NCBI GenBank assembly: GCA_016931965.1
Contig: JAFGDT010000098.1
Coordinates: forward strand, 1-64,000
Direction of reading: 5' to 3'
Length of the DNA stretch: 64,000 nucleotides
DNA from: a bacterium
GTDB lineage: Bacteria > Zhuqueibacterota > QNDG01 > DSAB01
In this document: positions 28,060 through 37,589 of the stretch, one piece after another
Layout of the letters: every line of letters starts with the position of its first letter
Numbering within the stretch: the stretch's first letter is position 1
Notes under the pieces: generated by a model
The model's input: only the letters and a program-made list of their open reading frames with translations
The model's database searches: none
What the model was told of the DNA's origin: nothing
Position numbers and translations under genes: made by a program

Positions 28060-30738
28060 CTATTTTAACAACAATATTTTTAAAGTTTTCATCGAATCTC
28101 TATACATAATGGTCATCAAATAAAGACCACTGGCGACAGGTATTCCATCATCGTCTATTCCATCCCATTTTACCGAATGATGTCCTGCAGTCAACGGTTC
28201 ATCCAGCAAATGGTGCACAATAGACCCTTTTTCATTAAAAACAAGAATTTGTACCGTACCTTCATAAGGAACATCCAATTGAACAGTCGTAGAATTGTTA
28301 AAAGGATTGGGATAATTGTTATCTACAACAAACATCGGCTCTTTATTCTGTACCATTCCGCTTTCAAAAAGAACAACCGTTCCGCTCACCATTTGCTCAT
28401 TTAACTGCAACCGTTTCAACCGTATGGATCCGTTATTCTGAACAGGATCATGAATTCTGAACTGAATTGAAACAAACTGACCTGTATCTTCCGATGGTTC
28501 AATACGAAATCCGCCAATGCGTAGTCGTCCATTATCCAAAGATGAAAAAACCTGAAATGGTTTATCATTCTCACCTTTTTGAATGGATAAAAAATCAAAT
28601 GCAGCTTGATCAAATTCTAAAGTCAAATCGAATGACAGAAAAGGAAAACCATCACGAACACAAAAGTAGAGTGTGAGTGTATCTTTATTAATATAGAGTG
28701 ATTTATTCCAAACATCAGAGAGTGCTTCAGAATCGCTTGTTTTGGGCAATGCTGGATCCCAGCTTCCATCAATGTCACCAATAATTATGGCTTCAAAATC
28801 TTGTTCATTATAACTTTGCTGGATGTTAGGATAGTATCGATTCTCCGGTTCAAAAATCCAATCACCAACATGTACTCCTGCACTGATGGACAGACCAACG
28901 GCATATCGGGCGATTTGCACAGCGTCGTACATCGTTATATTTTCATTTTGATCTCCATCAGCTGCTCTTTTCTGATCAGTAGTGAATGATTCTAATCCAA
29001 CAGTATAACGGGCAACGAGAGCTGCATCAAAGGAAGTAATCGTTATTTCATTGAAATCTTCACCTGCTGGTTTTGAAGGTGTAACGGTAATATCCCCTCC
29101 GGGAACGACATTTAACAGATAATGAGCCGACCCGTCGGTTTGAGTCGTTGGATTTCCATTGATTGACATTATGACGTCGGAAACGGGAATATCGGCATGA
29201 TACAAAACGGAGCCTTCTATCGTCCGATAAATCACTTCACCAAGGAAAAGATAAACTTTTCCAGACCAATAGAATCTGTCACTATTGTATGGTGCTGAAA
29301 TTAAAAAATCGACAGCCCCATCTTGATTATAATCTCCTGCATCACTAACAGAAAATCCAGCCAGGTCTCCCCCACGTTCTCCATAAAAATAATCTCCAAC
29401 ATAGGACAGGTTAACCACACTTTGCCAGTTACTGCCCTTGCCTTTGATCATGTATACTTTACCAACATCCTCAATATATGAATCTTTATGCCAGGCACCA
29501 ATTAAGATATCAGAATATCCATCGGAATTGAAATCAAAATTTCCAGCAATAGAATACCCTGCTTGATCATTTTTTTCTTCACCCACAAACGTAACATCTG
29601 CATTCGATAAATCCATATGCGTCCATCCTGAACTTTTTCCAAAAATCAGATAGACCGCCCCTTTCCCTTGATCATAAAAAATATTGGATATCAAAATATC
29701 ATCATATCCATCTCCATTAGCATCGCCGGCTGGCCCAACCCTCGAACCGGCAGGAACATCAATATCCTGACTAGAAAAAATCACATTGGCATTGGCCAAA
29801 TCATAATTCGTACCCCAGTTGATACTTGTCCTGCCAAACAACAAGTATATTTCTCCCAAAGCAAGTGAACTGATGGCCATATCCGGGATATGGTCACCAT
29901 TCACATCACCCACTCCTGCAAAACCCCAACCCAATCCAGCCCCTTCAACATTTCTGCGGAAAATGGCATCAGCTGAGGACACGGGTATATGTTTCTGCCA
30001 TCCACTCGGTTTCCCCTTAAACAAATAAACGGCACCACCATCATTTACCAGGTCGTCATTAAGATCAGCACTGATCATAAACTCATCGCATCCATCAGCA
30101 TTCAAATCCCCAATGATATCAACTCCCCATCCGGCTCGATCCTGATATGCTTTCCCATCGAAAATAACATCTGCAGAATCGTTTAAAATAAAATTATTAC
30201 CCCAGTCCGCATTTTGCTTTCCAAAAATCAAATATACATAACCCGGATTTCCCTCAGCCCCTCCAGACGGAGCCCCAATAAAAATATCGTCATATCCATC
30301 ACCATTCACATCACCCTTATGCCCGGACGAAGACCCTGCTGTATCATAAGGATCCCGCCCCCGGAAAATAGCATCAGCACGGTAAGTCAATATGGTATTC
30401 AAATACAAATCACCCGAGTTTCCCAGAATCAAATAATTGGCCCCCCTATCTTGATTCCAGTGACCCGCAGATATCATAAAATCATCAAATTCATCTCCAT
30501 TCACATCCCCTACACCAGTTACAGCATATCCTATTCTTTCCCAGCTATTTGTTCCAAGATAACTTGCAGAGGGTGTAAACACAGTGTTTATAACCCCCGG
30601 CAATTCAGTATTCTTGAAGATACTTTGTAGTTCATTCTTCCCAGATAGCTCTTGAGAAATCCCTTCTTTTATCCCGCTAATGAATAAAAAGAAGACCATT
30701 AATATCAAGAAGAGCCATTTTTGATTTTTAATTTTCAT
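28060..30738 (-). CDS. secreted FG-GAP beta-propeller / dockerin-like / cohesin-like protein with T9SS sorting domain
   Basis: Exported modular protein of 892 residues. The start is the ATG giving MKIKNQKWLFLIL, with GAGAAGG before it and a clear signal peptide; the 51 extra residues in the ORF track overlap the upstream GT2. After the signal come seven FG-GAP-like repeats with calcium-loop patterns (DVNGDGYDDIFIG, DANGDGYDDILIS, DYNQDGAVDFLIS), enough for one seven-bladed propeller. Next are a carboxypeptidase-regulatory-like beta-sandwich (about 490-545), two dockerin-like helices (ITSFDAALVARYTVGL and ITMYDAVQIARYAVGL) and a cohesin-like beta domain (about 680-790). The last 85 residues are a type A T9SS sorting domain (NNYPNPFNNST to KTLKILLLK). 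Expected location: cell surface or secreted. The ligand is unknown. Confidence 0.87.
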   Translation of the reverse strand: MKIKNQKWLFLILMVFFLFISGIKEGISQELSGKNELQSIFKNTELPGVINTVFTPSASYLGTNSWERIGYAVTGVGDVNGDEFDDFMISAGHWNQDRGANYLILGNSGDLYLNTILTYRADAIFRGRDPYDTAGSSSGHKGDVNGDGYDDIFIGAPSGGAEGNPGYVYLIFGKQNADWGNNFILNDSADVIFDGKAYQDRAGWGVDIIGDLNADGCDEFMISADLNDDLVNDGGAVYLFKGKPSGWQKHIPVSSADAIFRRNVEGAGLGWGFAGVGDVNGDHIPDMAISSLALGEIYLLFGRTSINWGTNYDLANANVIFSSQDIDVPAGSRVGPAGDANGDGYDDILISNIFYDQGKGAVYLIFGKSSGWTHMDLSNADVTFVGEEKNDQAGYSIAGNFDFNSDGYSDILIGAWHKDSYIEDVGKVYMIKGKGSNWQSVVNLSYVGDYFYGERGGDLAGFSVSDAGDYNQDGAVDFLISAPYNSDRFYWSGKVYLFLGEVIYRTIEGSVLYHADIPVSDVIMSINGNPTTQTDGSAHYLLNVVPGGDITVTPSKPAGEDFNEITITSFDAALVARYTVGLESFTTDQKRAADGDQNENITMYDAVQIARYAVGLSISAGVHVGDWIFEPENRYYPNIQQSYNEQDFEAIIIGDIDGSWDPALPKTSDSEALSDVWNKSLYINKDTLTLYFCVRDGFPFLSFDLTLEFDQAAFDFLSIQKGENDKPFQVFSSLDNGRLRIGGFRIEPSEDTGQFVSIQFRIHDPVQNNGSIRLKRLQLNEQMVSGTVVLFESGMVQNKEPMFVVDNNYPNPFNNSTTVQLDVPYEGTVQILVFNEKGSIVHHLLDEPLTAGHHSVKWDGIDDDGIPVASGLYLMTIMYRDSMKTLKILLLK

Positions 30739-31669
30739 TTGCCTTCTCACTTCTGTATAATAATTCCATTGCTTTCCGATCATTTTGAAACAACCCGGCA
30801 AAAAAACCATGCAGTTTCCCCAAAACCCCTCCACAATTTTTATAGAGTATGAGATTCCGAATAAACATGTAGGGCAATCCGGCGAAAACAAAAAACAGAT
30901 ATTTTACCCAATTGAGGGGTGTTGCATATTTTTTCATAAACCGAACCGCATTCCGCGTGGCCAGATATTTTTTCCGATACGAAAATTGTTCCTCAGTGGC
31001 ATGTGGTTTGTGCCATACTTTTGCCAGAGGACAAAAAACAATTTTAAATCCCGCATTCTTAACACGAACACTTAAATCCGTATCTTCAAACCAGTATCCA
31101 ATATAACCGGGATCGAAAAGTCCGACACGTTCCAACACCTTTCGATTCAACAAAATCGCGCCTCCCCATAAATGATCTACTTCTTCAATCCGGTTAAACT
31201 GTCCAACGTCCTTCTCATTCACACCGCGTCCCCGAGTGACATTCTGAGTAAAATCAATAATTCCACCAGCAGAAAGGATGATATCCGGTTTGCTGTAATC
31301 ATACATGATCGTCCCAACGAGACCGGCCTCAGAATCATTATCCGCAACACCGATTAATTCGGTTAGCGAGGAGGGATCAACAACAATGTCATTGTCAACC
31401 ATGTAAATATAATCCACTCCGAATTCCAATGCTTTCCGAAGGCCGATATTTTTACCCTCTATGGCACCATAATTTTCATCATTAACAATTAAAGTAACAT
31501 CTGGAAATTTATCTCTGACCGCTTCCACTGACCCATCTGTTGAAGCGTTATCTACTAAAATGATCTCTTGAACAGGATAATCCAATTTCTGAATATGTAG
31601 TATACAATCTAGAACCATTTCTTTTCGGTTCCAGTTTAATATGACGACAATGACTTTCTTTTCTCTCAA
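30728..31669 (-). CDS. GT2 glycosyltransferase (rhamnosyltransferase-like)
   Basis: GT-A inverting glycosyltransferase of 313 residues without membrane anchor helices of the DPM type. Motifs: VIVILNWNRKEMVLDCI, EIILVDNASTDGS, NYGAIEGKNIGL, the DxD in YMVDNDIVV, and WGGAILLNRKVLERVGLFD with GYWFEDTDLSVRV carrying the catalytic ED. This subgroup is often annotated as rhamnosyltransferase. Its 3' end overlaps the start of the FG-GAP protein gene by eleven bases, an unusual coupling of a cytoplasmic transferase with a secreted protein. Confidence 0.88.
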   Translation of the reverse strand: MREKKVIVVILNWNRKEMVLDCILHIQKLDYPVQEIILVDNASTDGSVEAVRDKFPDVTLIVNDENYGAIEGKNIGLRKALEFGVDYIYMVDNDIVVDPSSLTELIGVADNDSEAGLVGTIMYDYSKPDIILSAGGIIDFTQNVTRGRGVNEKDVGQFNRIEEVDHLWGGAILLNRKVLERVGLFDPGYIGYWFEDTDLSVRVKNAGFKIVFCPLAKVWHKPHATEEQFSYRKKYLATRNAVRFMKKYATPLNWVKYLFFVFAGLPYMFIRNLILYKNCGGVLGKLHGFFAGLFQNDRKAMELLYRSEKANEN

Positions 31670-31694
31670 TCTATCAACACCCTTTGATTATTGG

Positions 31695-33143
31695 TCAAGT
31701 CAATCCATTCCTTTTTAAAATTGTGTTTTGGAAAAATATTTTAAGTTCATGATCATCGAAGGTCTTCAATGTAAACAACGATAGAATATATATTAATCCT
31801 AAACAGAAGAGAACGACTGCAAAAGGTATATGGCTCAATAAAAGTACATAATAAACAAAATATGCAAATCCACCAGCCAGTATGGGTTTAAGAATAATCG
31901 TATGAATAGGCATCCCTTTGAAGTGTTTAAAAAGATAGTAAAAAGCGATAGCAAATATGAGCAATTCACCCAAAACTGTGGTTACCGAGGAACCATAATA
32001 TCCATAATATTTGATGAGTATCAAATTCATTATGATCTTGAATGCCAATCCTGCAGAACCCAATAGCAATATGATCTTTTGACGGTTCATAGATATCAAT
32101 GTCGCATTCAACATCCAATTCGCAAATTGAAATACAATACCGATAAATAAAATCTTTAAAACCAATACTGCAGGAAGATATTCATCTCCATAAAAAAATC
32201 CAAGAAAATAATGGGAAAGAATAATACCATAAATGGATATTGGAATTCCGATGACAAACATATATTTGATAGAACGGATAGCCAATCTTTTATGATGATC
32301 AATATTCTCTGTAAACAATTCCGACAATCGAGGAAGAAGAACCAGCCAGAAAATAGTGGGTAAAATGGTAACCCCTTCATAAATTTTAAATGCGGAATTA
32401 TACATGCCGACATCACCAATACTGCGCATCAATGATAACATAACCGTATCAATATATGAATAAATGGTCAGCACAACGAAAAACAATCCAAGTGGAAAAG
32501 CTTCCAACTGGAGTTTTTTCATAAAATGAAAATCCAAGTTCAACCTAAAAGGTATGATTTTCCAACGGAGTATAACAAGTATTAATAAAAAGTCAACCAA
32601 GCGTACCGCTGTAAAACAAATAGCCAAGGGGAAAACAGCCCGATATTGAAATAAAACCGCCAATCCGATACCCAATAAACAGAACCGTTCAATAAAAACC
32701 AAAACAGTATCCCAGGCAAACCGGTTATGAACCTGTAAGAAAATACGCATCGTATACTTTAAACTTTTTAAGAAGGCCGACGGAGCCAGTATGTATACGA
32801 CCAATTGGGTGTTTGAATCATATCCCAACAAATGAACAACTCCAATCAACGCAAGCATCACAAAAAAAGAAAGAAGAATTTTCCAAATCAGTAGATTGCC
32901 AATGTATTTTTCTGTCAGATTTTTCTGCTGAGCAACATTACGTACACTGATATCACGAAGACCAAAATCGGTAAACATTTCAAAGATCGTGGCAATATGC
33001 AAAGCCAGCATAAACATACCATATTTTTCTGATCCCAAATAGCGGCCCATAAATGTCATCAAAATGAACAGAAAAAAAGTTGTCAGCACGGATATGCTTG
33101 AATAAAAAAGATTATTGACAATGTTGTATTTATGTTCTTTCAT
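31695..33143 (-). CDS. Wzx-type polysaccharide flippase (third of three)
   Basis: Membrane protein of 482 residues with about 12-14 helices. The N-terminus TTFFLFILMTFMGRYLGSEKYGMF and FGLRDISVRNVAQ are typical of polysaccharide flippases, and the pattern is close to the flippase at 3769-5226. It lies 16 bases after a GT-C-like membrane protein. With two other flippases in the locus it suggests that more than one lipid-linked oligosaccharide is moved, or that the locus grew by addition of modules. Confidence 0.86.
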   Translation of the reverse strand: MKEHKYNIVNNLFYSSISVLTTFFLFILMTFMGRYLGSEKYGMFMLALHIATIFEMFTDFGLRDISVRNVAQQKNLTEKYIGNLLIWKILLSFFVMLALIGVVHLLGYDSNTQLVVYILAPSAFLKSLKYTMRIFLQVHNRFAWDTVLVFIERFCLLGIGLAVLFQYRAVFPLAICFTAVRLVDFLLILVILRWKIIPFRLNLDFHFMKKLQLEAFPLGLFFVVLTIYSYIDTVMLSLMRSIGDVGMYNSAFKIYEGVTILPTIFWLVLLPRLSELFTENIDHHKRLAIRSIKYMFVIGIPISIYGIILSHYFLGFFYGDEYLPAVLVLKILFIGIVFQFANWMLNATLISMNRQKIILLLGSAGLAFKIIMNLILIKYYGYYGSSVTTVLGELLIFAIAFYYLFKHFKGMPIHTIILKPILAGGFAYFVYYVLLLSHIPFAVVLFCLGLIYILSLFTLKTFDDHELKIFFQNTILKRNGLT

Positions 33144-33159
33144 TAAATCTTCGTTTCAA

Positions 33160-34479
33160 TCAATTCTTTATATTATTTTTTACCATGACATTTTTATCGC
33201 CTTTCTGAGCAACATATGAATTTATGATATCCGAAAAAATAAACAAATATATAAACCATAAAAGCATCACATAAAACTGCAGTTTAAGTTCAGGCATAAA
33301 AATATAATCTGATTCCAGTAACAATAATAGGATAAAATAAATTAGAGGTAAAGGGATCAGGAAAACAGGATGAAGATTGAGCTTTTTACCAATTCCCCGA
33401 AAACCAGTCACAAACATGGGGATCATAACCGGAAATGCCAGTATTAATAATCTTTCCACATTCATACCAAATAAAATCTGAGTATAGACCAAAATTAAAA
33501 AAGGACAGCTGAGAATGAGAAAGACAACATTTTCTCGAGGTACAATAAATAATAGAAGAATAAAAGTTCCCCAAACACCAAAGGAATAACGTTTCAAATC
33601 TGATAATGTTATGTTTTTTAAACGGGGGATACCAATGATTTTTAATAAGTCCTGCAGTTCATGGGTTCTGTTCGTATCCACATCGTCAGAAAGAACATGG
33701 ACAACGGATACTTCATAAGGTATCTGACTTAAATAGGTTTGATCATTATTTAAAGGAGGTAAAAATAGTCGAAGCCCCAATAAAATAACAATACCAGGGA
33801 TCCCAATGATAAAAGTCTTGAAAACTAATTTTGGATTAAATAGTCTTTCTGTACGAAAAGTATAATACAATGGTAAAATAAATAATACAGATTCTTTGGC
33901 TAACAATCCAACAGCCAGGATGATTGAAGTAACCACAGGACGATCCTGGAGTATAAATAAAAAAGCCAATGTCAGAAATACATAAGAAAATGCATCGACA
34001 TGCCATGTGGCAAATACATTAAATCGGGTAGCAAATCCAATTGCAAAGAAAACAACCATACCTAAAAAACAGTACCAATAATGAAAACGTAATGCTTTCA
34101 AAATATAAAACATCAATATCCCTGTGACCACAACAGACAAACCTGTTACTATACAGAAACCAGTAAAATATTCAAAGGGTAAAATTGTAACGATCAAGGG
34201 CTGTAAGATCCGGTAACAAAAAGGCGCTATACGCAGCTGAAATGGATATTTTGCCATATAAAGATATTTATGCAAATCATACGGTAAATCATGTGGCCTT
34301 TGAAAACTTGGATGCTCATAATTCAATAAAGGTGTTTTCATGTAAAGCAGACCAACAAATAACAAAGAGACGGCACAAACAAAACAGAACATGAAATACT
34401 TATTATTTTCAAAATGATACTGAAGCTTTTTTAAATATCGACTTGATTTCTTAATACTATCTTCTATTATACAACACAT
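33160..34479 (-). CDS. polytopic membrane protein, GT-C-like
   Basis: Membrane protein of 439 residues with about ten to eleven helices. I do not recognise a precise family. Features that resemble GT-C glycosyltransferases (DUF2029/PMT-like) are an N-terminal helix, a first extracytoplasmic loop with charged residues (HPSFQRPHDLPYDLHKYL), FNVFATWHVDAFSYVFLTLAF, and LLAKESVLFILPLYY, which recalls the K-E motif of that group. An extracytoplasmic loop near 245-290 separates the last helices. A periplasmic polyprenyl-phosphate-dependent glycosyltransferase is the most likely role; a second, divergent polymerase for the adjacent flippase is an alternative. Confidence 0.6.
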   Translation of the reverse strand: MCCIIEDSIKKSSRYLKKLQYHFENNKYFMFCFVCAVSLLFVGLLYMKTPLLNYEHPSFQRPHDLPYDLHKYLYMAKYPFQLRIAPFCYRILQPLIVTILPFEYFTGFCIVTGLSVVVTGILMFYILKALRFHYWYCFLGMVVFFAIGFATRFNVFATWHVDAFSYVFLTLAFLFILQDRPVVTSIILAVGLLAKESVLFILPLYYTFRTERLFNPKLVFKTFIIGIPGIVILLGLRLFLPPLNNDQTYLSQIPYEVSVVHVLSDDVDTNRTHELQDLLKIIGIPRLKNITLSDLKRYSFGVWGTFILLLFIVPRENVVFLILSCPFLILVYTQILFGMNVERLLILAFPVMIPMFVTGFRGIGKKLNLHPVFLIPLPLIYFILLLLLESDYIFMPELKLQFYVMLLWFIYLFIFSDIINSYVAQKGDKNVMVKNNIKN

Positions 34480-34533
34480 CTTACCTGTCTTTTCTCCAAT
34501 GTCATCGACTAATTTTCTAATTAATTCTCATAT

Positions 34534-34560
34534 ATTATATTTTTACAATCGTACTTACAA
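34534..34560 (-). promoter_or_regulatory. possible promoter upstream of the GT-C-like gene
   Basis: A perfect TATAAT (34534-34539, minus strand) with TTGTAA upstream (34555-34560), but the spacer is only 15 bases, shorter than the usual 17. It lies in a 106-base gap before the gene at 33160-34479. Weak evidence in AT-rich DNA. Confidence 0.22.
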
Positions 34561-34585
34561 TACATTCATTTTTGATATTTACTGC

Positions 34586-35683
34586 CTAGTAATTATGACC
34601 CCATAATAACCGTCTCAAACCTTTATTATAATAAACTTTCAACAGTGATGACCTATGACTACCTGGCAATCTATATACAAAATCGCCATTCACCCTTCTC
34701 AAATAAATACAACTTCCATCTAACGAACCAAAAGCAAGATCCTTTTCGATGCCTCCAAAAACCAACCGATAACCACTTTTACATAATAAATGGTTCGATA
34801 TTTCGCTTCGTTCAGAATAAGGATACGAAAATGCTATCACTTCTTTACCTGGTAATTTTTCTTCAATGATTTTTTTTGACTGTTTTATCTCTTTTTCGAT
34901 GCGTTTTGTTTGACCCTTGGTTGTCTCATATTTATGGTCGAGTGACATACCATTTAAAATCATACGAACAGCTTTTTTCAGTCGGCTTCGCCAAAAAGGA
35001 TTTTTAAAAAATTTCTCCTCTCCTCGATTTTTAACATAGTCAATGCAAAATGTTTCAACTGCTTTGTTACCAAAATATTTTTTCGATCCGGCTAAAGATG
35101 AAGCATGTTGATAAATGGGCATTCCCAATGGTGGCAATTGTTTTTCAAAACCAGCAGGACCATTATTCAATAATGGAAATTGCCAACGATGATAAAAATG
35201 ATATGTTGGATGAAAAAAATCAACAATTTTTGGAGATATATAAATTCTTCCGTGTGTATAAGAATGCGCTTGAAAATCGATCACTCCGCTTTGATGCATC
35301 TCCTGAGCTTGACTCCAGTTAATCACACCTTCCTCCCCAATCCAATAAGGAGCAATAAAAGCGACTGCCTGAAATTGATAGGATCGAAGCAATGGATAGG
35401 CCACTGAATACAAATCATCCAATCCGTCATCAAACGTCATAACAATATCCTTGACAGACGGATTTTTGCCTTGAACCAAACAGTCACCCAATTGCATGAT
35501 ATTCAGCGTCTGATATCCATTATCTTTCAAATATCGAAGCTGATCTTCAAATACTTTTCGATCAATACGATGGTATAAAAATACAGGGATCTCATCACCC
35601 ATTTGATTCTTCGTAACATAATCGGGATAACTTCCCGTAATCATGTCTTTAAACATTTGATAAAATTCTGTAATCAATGCCAT
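34586..35683 (-). CDS. polysaccharide deacetylase (NodB/CE4)
   Basis: CE4 esterase-like protein that removes N- or O-acetyl groups from glycans. Catalytic motifs are visible: the TFDDG motif in DIVMTFDDGLDD (about 100) with the metal-binding second Asp, and the H-x3-H motif in FQAHSYTHGRI. A later motif is SYPYSER. The start MALITEFYQMF shows no clear signal peptide, so it may act in the cytoplasm or leave by an unrecognised route. Residues about 175-280 form an insertion larger than in minimal NodB domains. It lies directly downstream of the cysteine-less asparagine synthase paralogue. Confidence 0.87.
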   Translation of the reverse strand: MALITEFYQMFKDMITGSYPDYVTKNQMGDEIPVFLYHRIDRKVFEDQLRYLKDNGYQTLNIMQLGDCLVQGKNPSVKDIVMTFDDGLDDLYSVAYPLLRSYQFQAVAFIAPYWIGEEGVINWSQAQEMHQSGVIDFQAHSYTHGRIYISPKIVDFFHPTYHFYHRWQFPLLNNGPAGFEKQLPPLGMPIYQHASSLAGSKKYFGNKAVETFCIDYVKNRGEEKFFKNPFWRSRLKKAVRMILNGMSLDHKYETTKGQTKRIEKEIKQSKKIIEEKLPGKEVIAFSYPYSERSEISNHLLCKSGYRLVFGGIEKDLAFGSLDGSCIYLRRVNGDFVYRLPGSHRSSLLKVYYNKGLRRLLWGHNY

Positions 35684-35723
35684 TTTATTAATAAACGACC
35701 AACTCCTTTATGAAAATCTAACA

Positions 35724-37589
35724 TCATGAATGGTCCAAGTGTTCTCTTAACCACAGCTCCAAAACCAGCAGAGCCCAGAGTCGATGAGAATGATTATCTC
35801 TCTTAGTCAGATGTTCACTGATCATTTGCGAAACACCTTTTGAATCAAACAATCCTCGTCTGTTCAGATTCTTCTCCGACAAAATATCGACAATATAATC
35901 TTGAACGGCTTTGTTACTCCTCATCCAATTTTTCATGGGAATGCTATGACCCAATTTGTCTTTCCGAAAAACAATCTCTTTCGGTAGAATATGCCGCATC
36001 GTTTGTTTTAATATATATTTTGTCTCAGATTGATTCCGGATCTTCAATTTGGGATGTATGGTTGCTCCGAATTCCACCAACGGATAATCCAACAAAGGAA
36101 ATCGAGATTCAATACCGTAGTATCGAATCAAATCCATTCGCCTCAAATAAAATCCAACCACAGTGAGGTAATCACTATACAAGGATTTGTTCAATAGATG
36201 GGTTCCGTTTGACTCTTGATTGATTTCAGCAATGGGCTGATAGAGTTCTTCATCCTTTATACCAGTACCAAATTCTTTGTTTAAAATAGAAATCAATTGA
36301 TCCGGCAAATAATAAATTCTCCAGCGATGGCTAAAAAGAGAGGCAGGAAAACGGACACTCTGGGAAAATCGTTTCCACTTCACCCTGAAATCTTTCTTTT
36401 TATCGGAATCCTTCAGTTTTGAGCCCATCAAAAGAAACGGATTTTTAATAAAACTTGGAATATGTTCGATCCATTGCCCTGCTTGATCTGCAAGATAAAC
36501 CGGATGCCCTCCGAACAGTTCATCCCCACCATCACCTGTTAAGACATAAGAAACCTTGTTATGTGCATCCTCTCCCAAGAGTTCAGTCGCAATGTTGATG
36601 CCCAAATCACAAAAGGGTTCATCCATCCTTTTGACCAGTTCTGCAATGCGTTTCACTTGTTCTGAACCATATTCGACAAGAGAATGATTCGTCTGATAAA
36701 AATCGGAAACAATTCGAGCATATTTTGATTCATCGTAAGAAACACCACGACACCGATAGGAAAAGGTATACAGCGGTGTATCAACATATTTTTGCGCAAA
36801 AGACAAAACAGTGCTGGAATCCATCCCCCCACTCAAAAAAACACCCGAGCGGCCATTAGAGTCCATCCGAATTTTAACTGCTTCATCGATCTTTTCTCTG
36901 AGTTGCTCACTGATCTCGCCTTCATCTTGATCAAGAATATTGGCAAAGGATAATTTCCAGTATCTTTTAATCGTTGATGATTCCTTACAATATAGAAACA
37001 GATGACCTGGACGAAGTTTCATCACATTGAGAAAAAAGGTATAAAAGGCGGGATTATAACAATAAAATAAAAACTGACAAACAGCCTGAATGTTGAGCTC
37101 TCTTTTAACCCCCGGATATTGTAATAGAGCCATAAGGGAGGTACTGAATACGATCTTCTCAGAATCTTCCAAATAATAGAGAGGTTCTATTCCGATATGA
37201 TCCCGGGCCAGGATCAACAGATGACGCTTATGATGATATAAGGCAAAAGCAAATTTACCCCGAAGTTTTCCAACAAATCCTTCTCCGTATCTTAAATAAA
37301 GGAGAAGAACCAGTTGAGCAGGATTTTTATCTGTGAATTTCTCCCCCAACGATTTTTGCATATCCTTAAAATTATAGATTTTTCCCTCAAAAACAACAGA
37401 CATCCGATTGGAATGATCCTGTAAAAAACAACTCTCTCCATGGTAGTTGTTATGCCAGATAAAACCCAAATTCCGATAACAATGAACATCTTTTTTTCCC
37501 GCAACCACTTCCCCGGATTTCATGATGGAAAACATTTCGTTTTCTGAAACGATCCTGGATATCTTTTTATAAATAATACCGCTAATCAT
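35724..37589 (-). CDS. asparagine synthase-like protein lacking the glutaminase active site
   Basis: A 621-residue AsnB-family protein. The C-terminal ATP-pyrophosphatase/synthetase domain is intact: VFLSGGMDSSTVLSF (PP-loop) and TGDGGDELFGGHPVY. The N-terminal domain should start Met-Cys, the Cys being the glutaminase nucleophile, but reads MISGIIYKK. Other glutamine-binding positions are also lost: FNGEIYN becomes FEGKIYN and the TDTE motif becomes KNPAQ. So it cannot release ammonia from glutamine in the normal way. It could use free ammonia or another amine nucleophile, as beta-lactam and carbapenam synthetases of the same superfamily do. The intact paralogue is at 45837-47726. It overlaps the DUF2304 gene by eight bases. 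Confidence 0.87.
   Translation of the reverse strand: MISGIIYKKISRIVSENEMFSIMKSGEVVAGKKDVHCYRNLGFIWHNNYHGESCFLQDHSNRMSVVFEGKIYNFKDMQKSLGEKFTDKNPAQLVLLLYLRYGEGFVGKLRGKFAFALYHHKRHLLILARDHIGIEPLYYLEDSEKIVFSTSLMALLQYPGVKRELNIQAVCQFLFYCYNPAFYTFFLNVMKLRPGHLFLYCKESSTIKRYWKLSFANILDQDEGEISEQLREKIDEAVKIRMDSNGRSGVFLSGGMDSSTVLSFAQKYVDTPLYTFSYRCRGVSYDESKYARIVSDFYQTNHSLVEYGSEQVKRIAELVKRMDEPFCDLGINIATELLGEDAHNKVSYVLTGDGGDELFGGHPVYLADQAGQWIEHIPSFIKNPFLLMGSKLKDSDKKKDFRVKWKRFSQSVRFPASLFSHRWRIYYLPDQLISILNKEFGTGIKDEELYQPIAEINQESNGTHLLNKSLYSDYLTVVGFYLRRMDLIRYYGIESRFPLLDYPLVEFGATIHPKLKIRNQSETKYILKQTMRHILPKEIVFRKDKLGHSIPMKNWMRSNKAVQDYIVDILSEKNLNRRGLFDSKGVSQMISEHLTKRDNHSHRLWALLVLELWLREHLDHS

Noticed and set aside
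30214-30630. 138-residue plus-strand ORF, Ile/Pro/Ser-rich with repeated segments
   Set aside because: Antisense shadow of the FG-GAP repeats; the apparent repetition reflects the repeated coding sequence.
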